A DNA stretch of 64,000 nucleotides from Clostridium sp. chh4-2 (lineage in GTDB: Bacteria > Bacillota > Clostridia > Lachnospirales > Lachnospiraceae). Position 1 is the first letter of the stretch. Each line of letters opens with the position of its first letter. The translations under genes and the position numbers were made by a program. The stretch covers positions 58,888-122,887 of the forward strand of contig NZ_PKUU01000023.1 of assembly GCF_002899675.1 (NCBI RefSeq), read 5' to 3'. The notes under the pieces were generated by a model, which saw only the letters and a program-made list of their open reading frames with translations, did not search any database and was not told the DNA's origin. This document shows positions 62,420 to 64,000 of this stretch, piece by piece.

Positions 62420-63904
62420 ATGTTCAAGCGGTATGTAAAATATGAAAAAGCAATTATTGCATCTGTTTTCTGTGCAGTTTTTCTGATTTTCTGCACACTG
62501 CTCGTCTTTCGTGAGCAGGTAAACCGGGATGTTCGCAATGATATGAAAAATCAGATTGAAGCAATCCAAAAAAACTGCATCAGAGTGCTTAACAATGAAA
62601 TGAACAGCCTGATCCACCTGAACGAAACGGCCGCTGATTTTATGTCCGGCCTGGATTTTGAGTCGGAATCGGATATCATTCAGATGCTGGATAATTATGC
62701 GCGCAGCGGCCACGTAAAACAGGCTCTTTTTCTGACCTATGACGGTCATCTCTATACAAATTATGCCGGCGAAATCGATCCGCCGCCGGAGACTGTAATC
62801 AAAAATTACAACGGTCTTTCCGCCATCAGAGGTTCTACATTTTCCCCGCCTTGGTATTCAGAGGAATTTCAGCAGATATATTTTGGCGTGCTTTCTCCCA
62901 TGGTTTTGGGCGAACGGAAAGGACTGCTGATCACCACTTACCCTGTCTCTGATTTTTACAGTCTTTTCCAGAACGAGTTCTTAGGCGGAGCCGCCGAGAT
63001 CGGAATTCTGGACAGAAACGGCTCCACCATACTGGGCCGCCAGACAAAAGATCATAAAAATGAATTTGGTATCAATGCCATTGACGAGTTAATAGACAGC
63101 GGCATTATATTTTCCGCCCACTCCGCAGACGGAATGCTGCACGATTTTAAAAATGGTGTGGAAGGATTTTCCTCTTATTATGTAAAAGGCACGGAACGCC
63201 TCTGTTCCTATGCGCCGGCTCAGTACAACGGCTGGTATATCGTCGTATTGGCCCGGGAAAGCATTCTCAGAAAGCAGTCCACCCAGATCGAACGCCACGG
63301 AATCTGGCTGACAATCAAATTAATTGCAATCATGGTGATCCTGCTGGCAATTATTCTGGCTGTCCGCTACCGGGAGCAAAAACAAGTGCGTGAACAATTG
63401 CAGAAAGCCGCCATGCTGGACGGATTAACCGGAATCCTCAACAGAGGAACCGCCGAAAACCAGATCATCAGCTATTTAAAACACGAAGGAAAAGACAGAC
63501 ATCATGCGGTCTTCCTCATCGATATTGACTGCTTTAAGGGCATCAACGACACTTACGGCCACATTATCGGCGACACCATCCTCCGCGAACTGTCCCGCCA
63601 TCTTACAGAGTGTTTCAGCACATCCGATATCATCGGACGTATGGGCGGAGATGAATTTATCGTTCTGTTTAAAAACTGCGATACTGCGGAAATGATTCAG
63701 AAAAAAGCTAAACAGCTGACAAAGCCGCTTTTCTATAAAGACCAGAAAACCGGCCAGTCGGTGCCATTCACCATCAGCGTAGGAATCAGCCGATACGCCG
63801 AAGACGGCAATGCCTTCATGGAACTATACCAAAACGCCGATGAAGCCCTCTACCACACAAAACAAAATGGCCGAAACGGATATTCTTTCGCTGCAAAACT
63901 GTGA
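62420..63904 (+). CDS. Membrane-bound diguanylate cyclase with extracellular Cache-like sensor
   Basis: 494 residues. Membrane helix at about 12-33, an extracellular part of about 255 residues of the double-Cache type (AEIGILDRNGSTILGRQTKD, GWYIVVLARES near its end), a second helix at about 291-315, and a C-terminal GGDEF domain. The active-site signature is intact: GRMGGDEFIVLF at about 406-417, so it should make cyclic di-GMP. The inhibitory RxxD site five residues upstream is missing (FSTSD). GGGGAG stands before the ATG. With the EAL protein at 45498 it gives the window opposing cyclic di-GMP enzymes. Confidence 0.9.
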   Translation: MFKRYVKYEKAIIASVFCAVFLIFCTLLVFREQVNRDVRNDMKNQIEAIQKNCIRVLNNEMNSLIHLNETAADFMSGLDFESESDIIQMLDNYARSGHVKQALFLTYDGHLYTNYAGEIDPPPETVIKNYNGLSAIRGSTFSPPWYSEEFQQIYFGVLSPMVLGERKGLLITTYPVSDFYSLFQNEFLGGAAEIGILDRNGSTILGRQTKDHKNEFGINAIDELIDSGIIFSAHSADGMLHDFKNGVEGFSSYYVKGTERLCSYAPAQYNGWYIVVLARESILRKQSTQIERHGIWLTIKLIAIMVILLAIILAVRYREQKQVREQLQKAAMLDGLTGILNRGTAENQIISYLKHEGKDRHHAVFLIDIDCFKGINDTYGHIIGDTILRELSRHLTECFSTSDIIGRMGGDEFIVLFKNCDTAEMIQKKAKQLTKPLFYKDQKTGQSVPFTISVGISRYAEDGNAFMELYQNADEALYHTKQNGRNGYSFAAKL

Positions 63905-63923
63905 TTTAAGGGGGTTGGCGGAA

Positions 63924-64000
63924 GGTACGCACGAAATGGGGAGGCGGAGCCGGGAGAGGAAAAGCGCAGGGGGCTGTCCGGGGCGCTTTTCCTCTCCCGG
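63924..64000. repeat. Palindromic repeat with type I end, shorter form, cut by the window (copy G)
   Basis: Starts 20 bases after the cyclase stop with GGTACGCACGAAATGGGG and GAGGCGGAGCC, matching the outer end of type I copy E. Instead of continuing into a long arm and core, it closes at once: CCGGGAGAGGAAAAGCGC (63950-63967) pairs perfectly with the last 18 bases of the window, with a 15-base loop. It is thus a core-less short derivative; the matching right end lies outside the window. Confidence 0.7.

Overview
The window looks like chromosome of a spore-forming, low-to-mid GC Firmicute, most likely a gut Lachnospiraceae relative (Enterocloster/Hungatella/Lachnoclostridium-like). This is inferred from gene content: a CotS-like coat kinase, a SPOCS/LysM protein, a YtvI-like permease, a T-box in front of proS, many AGGAGG-type ribosome sites, and sugar ABC operons each paired with a YesM/YesN or AraC regulator. 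I see no rRNA, tRNA, phage, transposase or CRISPR.

Layout. 1-0.6 kb: 3' end of an AraC-type regulator. 0.9-3.9 kb: a large palindromic repeat, an ABC-F ATPase and a CmpB-like membrane protein. 4-12.3 kb: carbohydrate system 1 (GH4 glycosidase, two permeases, binding lipoprotein) with a divergent histidine kinase/response regulator. 12.3-15.2 kb: phosphoglucomutase and CotS-like kinase. 16.2-23.7 kb: tctCBA tripartite transporter, two sulfatases and a GntR repressor, with a perfect 30-bp operator at the tctC promoter. 24.5-34 kb: carbohydrate system 2 (binding protein, two permeases, GDPD, two FAD oxidoreductases, a histidine phosphatase) with a divergent AraC regulator. 34-45 kb: housekeeping genes (cca, proS with T-box, MATE, MerR, AI-2E family, HD, AbgT, RluA, HlyIII). 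45.5-51.7 kb: an SBP-SBP-GGDEF-EAL receptor, a SPOCS/LysM protein, a TtcA-like protein and CysE. 51.7-59.6 kb: carbohydrate system 3 (binding protein, two permeases, two esterase-fold proteins) with a divergent kinase/regulator. 59.6-64 kb: a beta-propeller protein with its ECF sigma factor, and a diguanylate cyclase.

The most unusual content is a family of very large palindromes (six copies of 310-370 bp plus one shorter copy at the window end). Each folds into a long rod closed by a conserved three-way core with covarying stems. Four of the six full copies form two composite elements of about 0.8-0.9 kb: type I hairpin, a spacer made of a short palindromic repeat, then type II hairpin, with outer ends GGTACGC...GCGTACC. 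They carry no gene, and several abut gene 3' ends. A separate 291-bp near-perfect palindrome precedes merR, and a perfect 52-bp palindrome before cca/proS belongs to the same family as the composite spacer.

A second notable feature is an AT-rich block of about 53.3-57.6 kb. It holds the transporter genes of system 3 and the sensing half of its histidine kinase, but not the kinase core, regulator or esterases, as if recognition modules had been exchanged as a unit.
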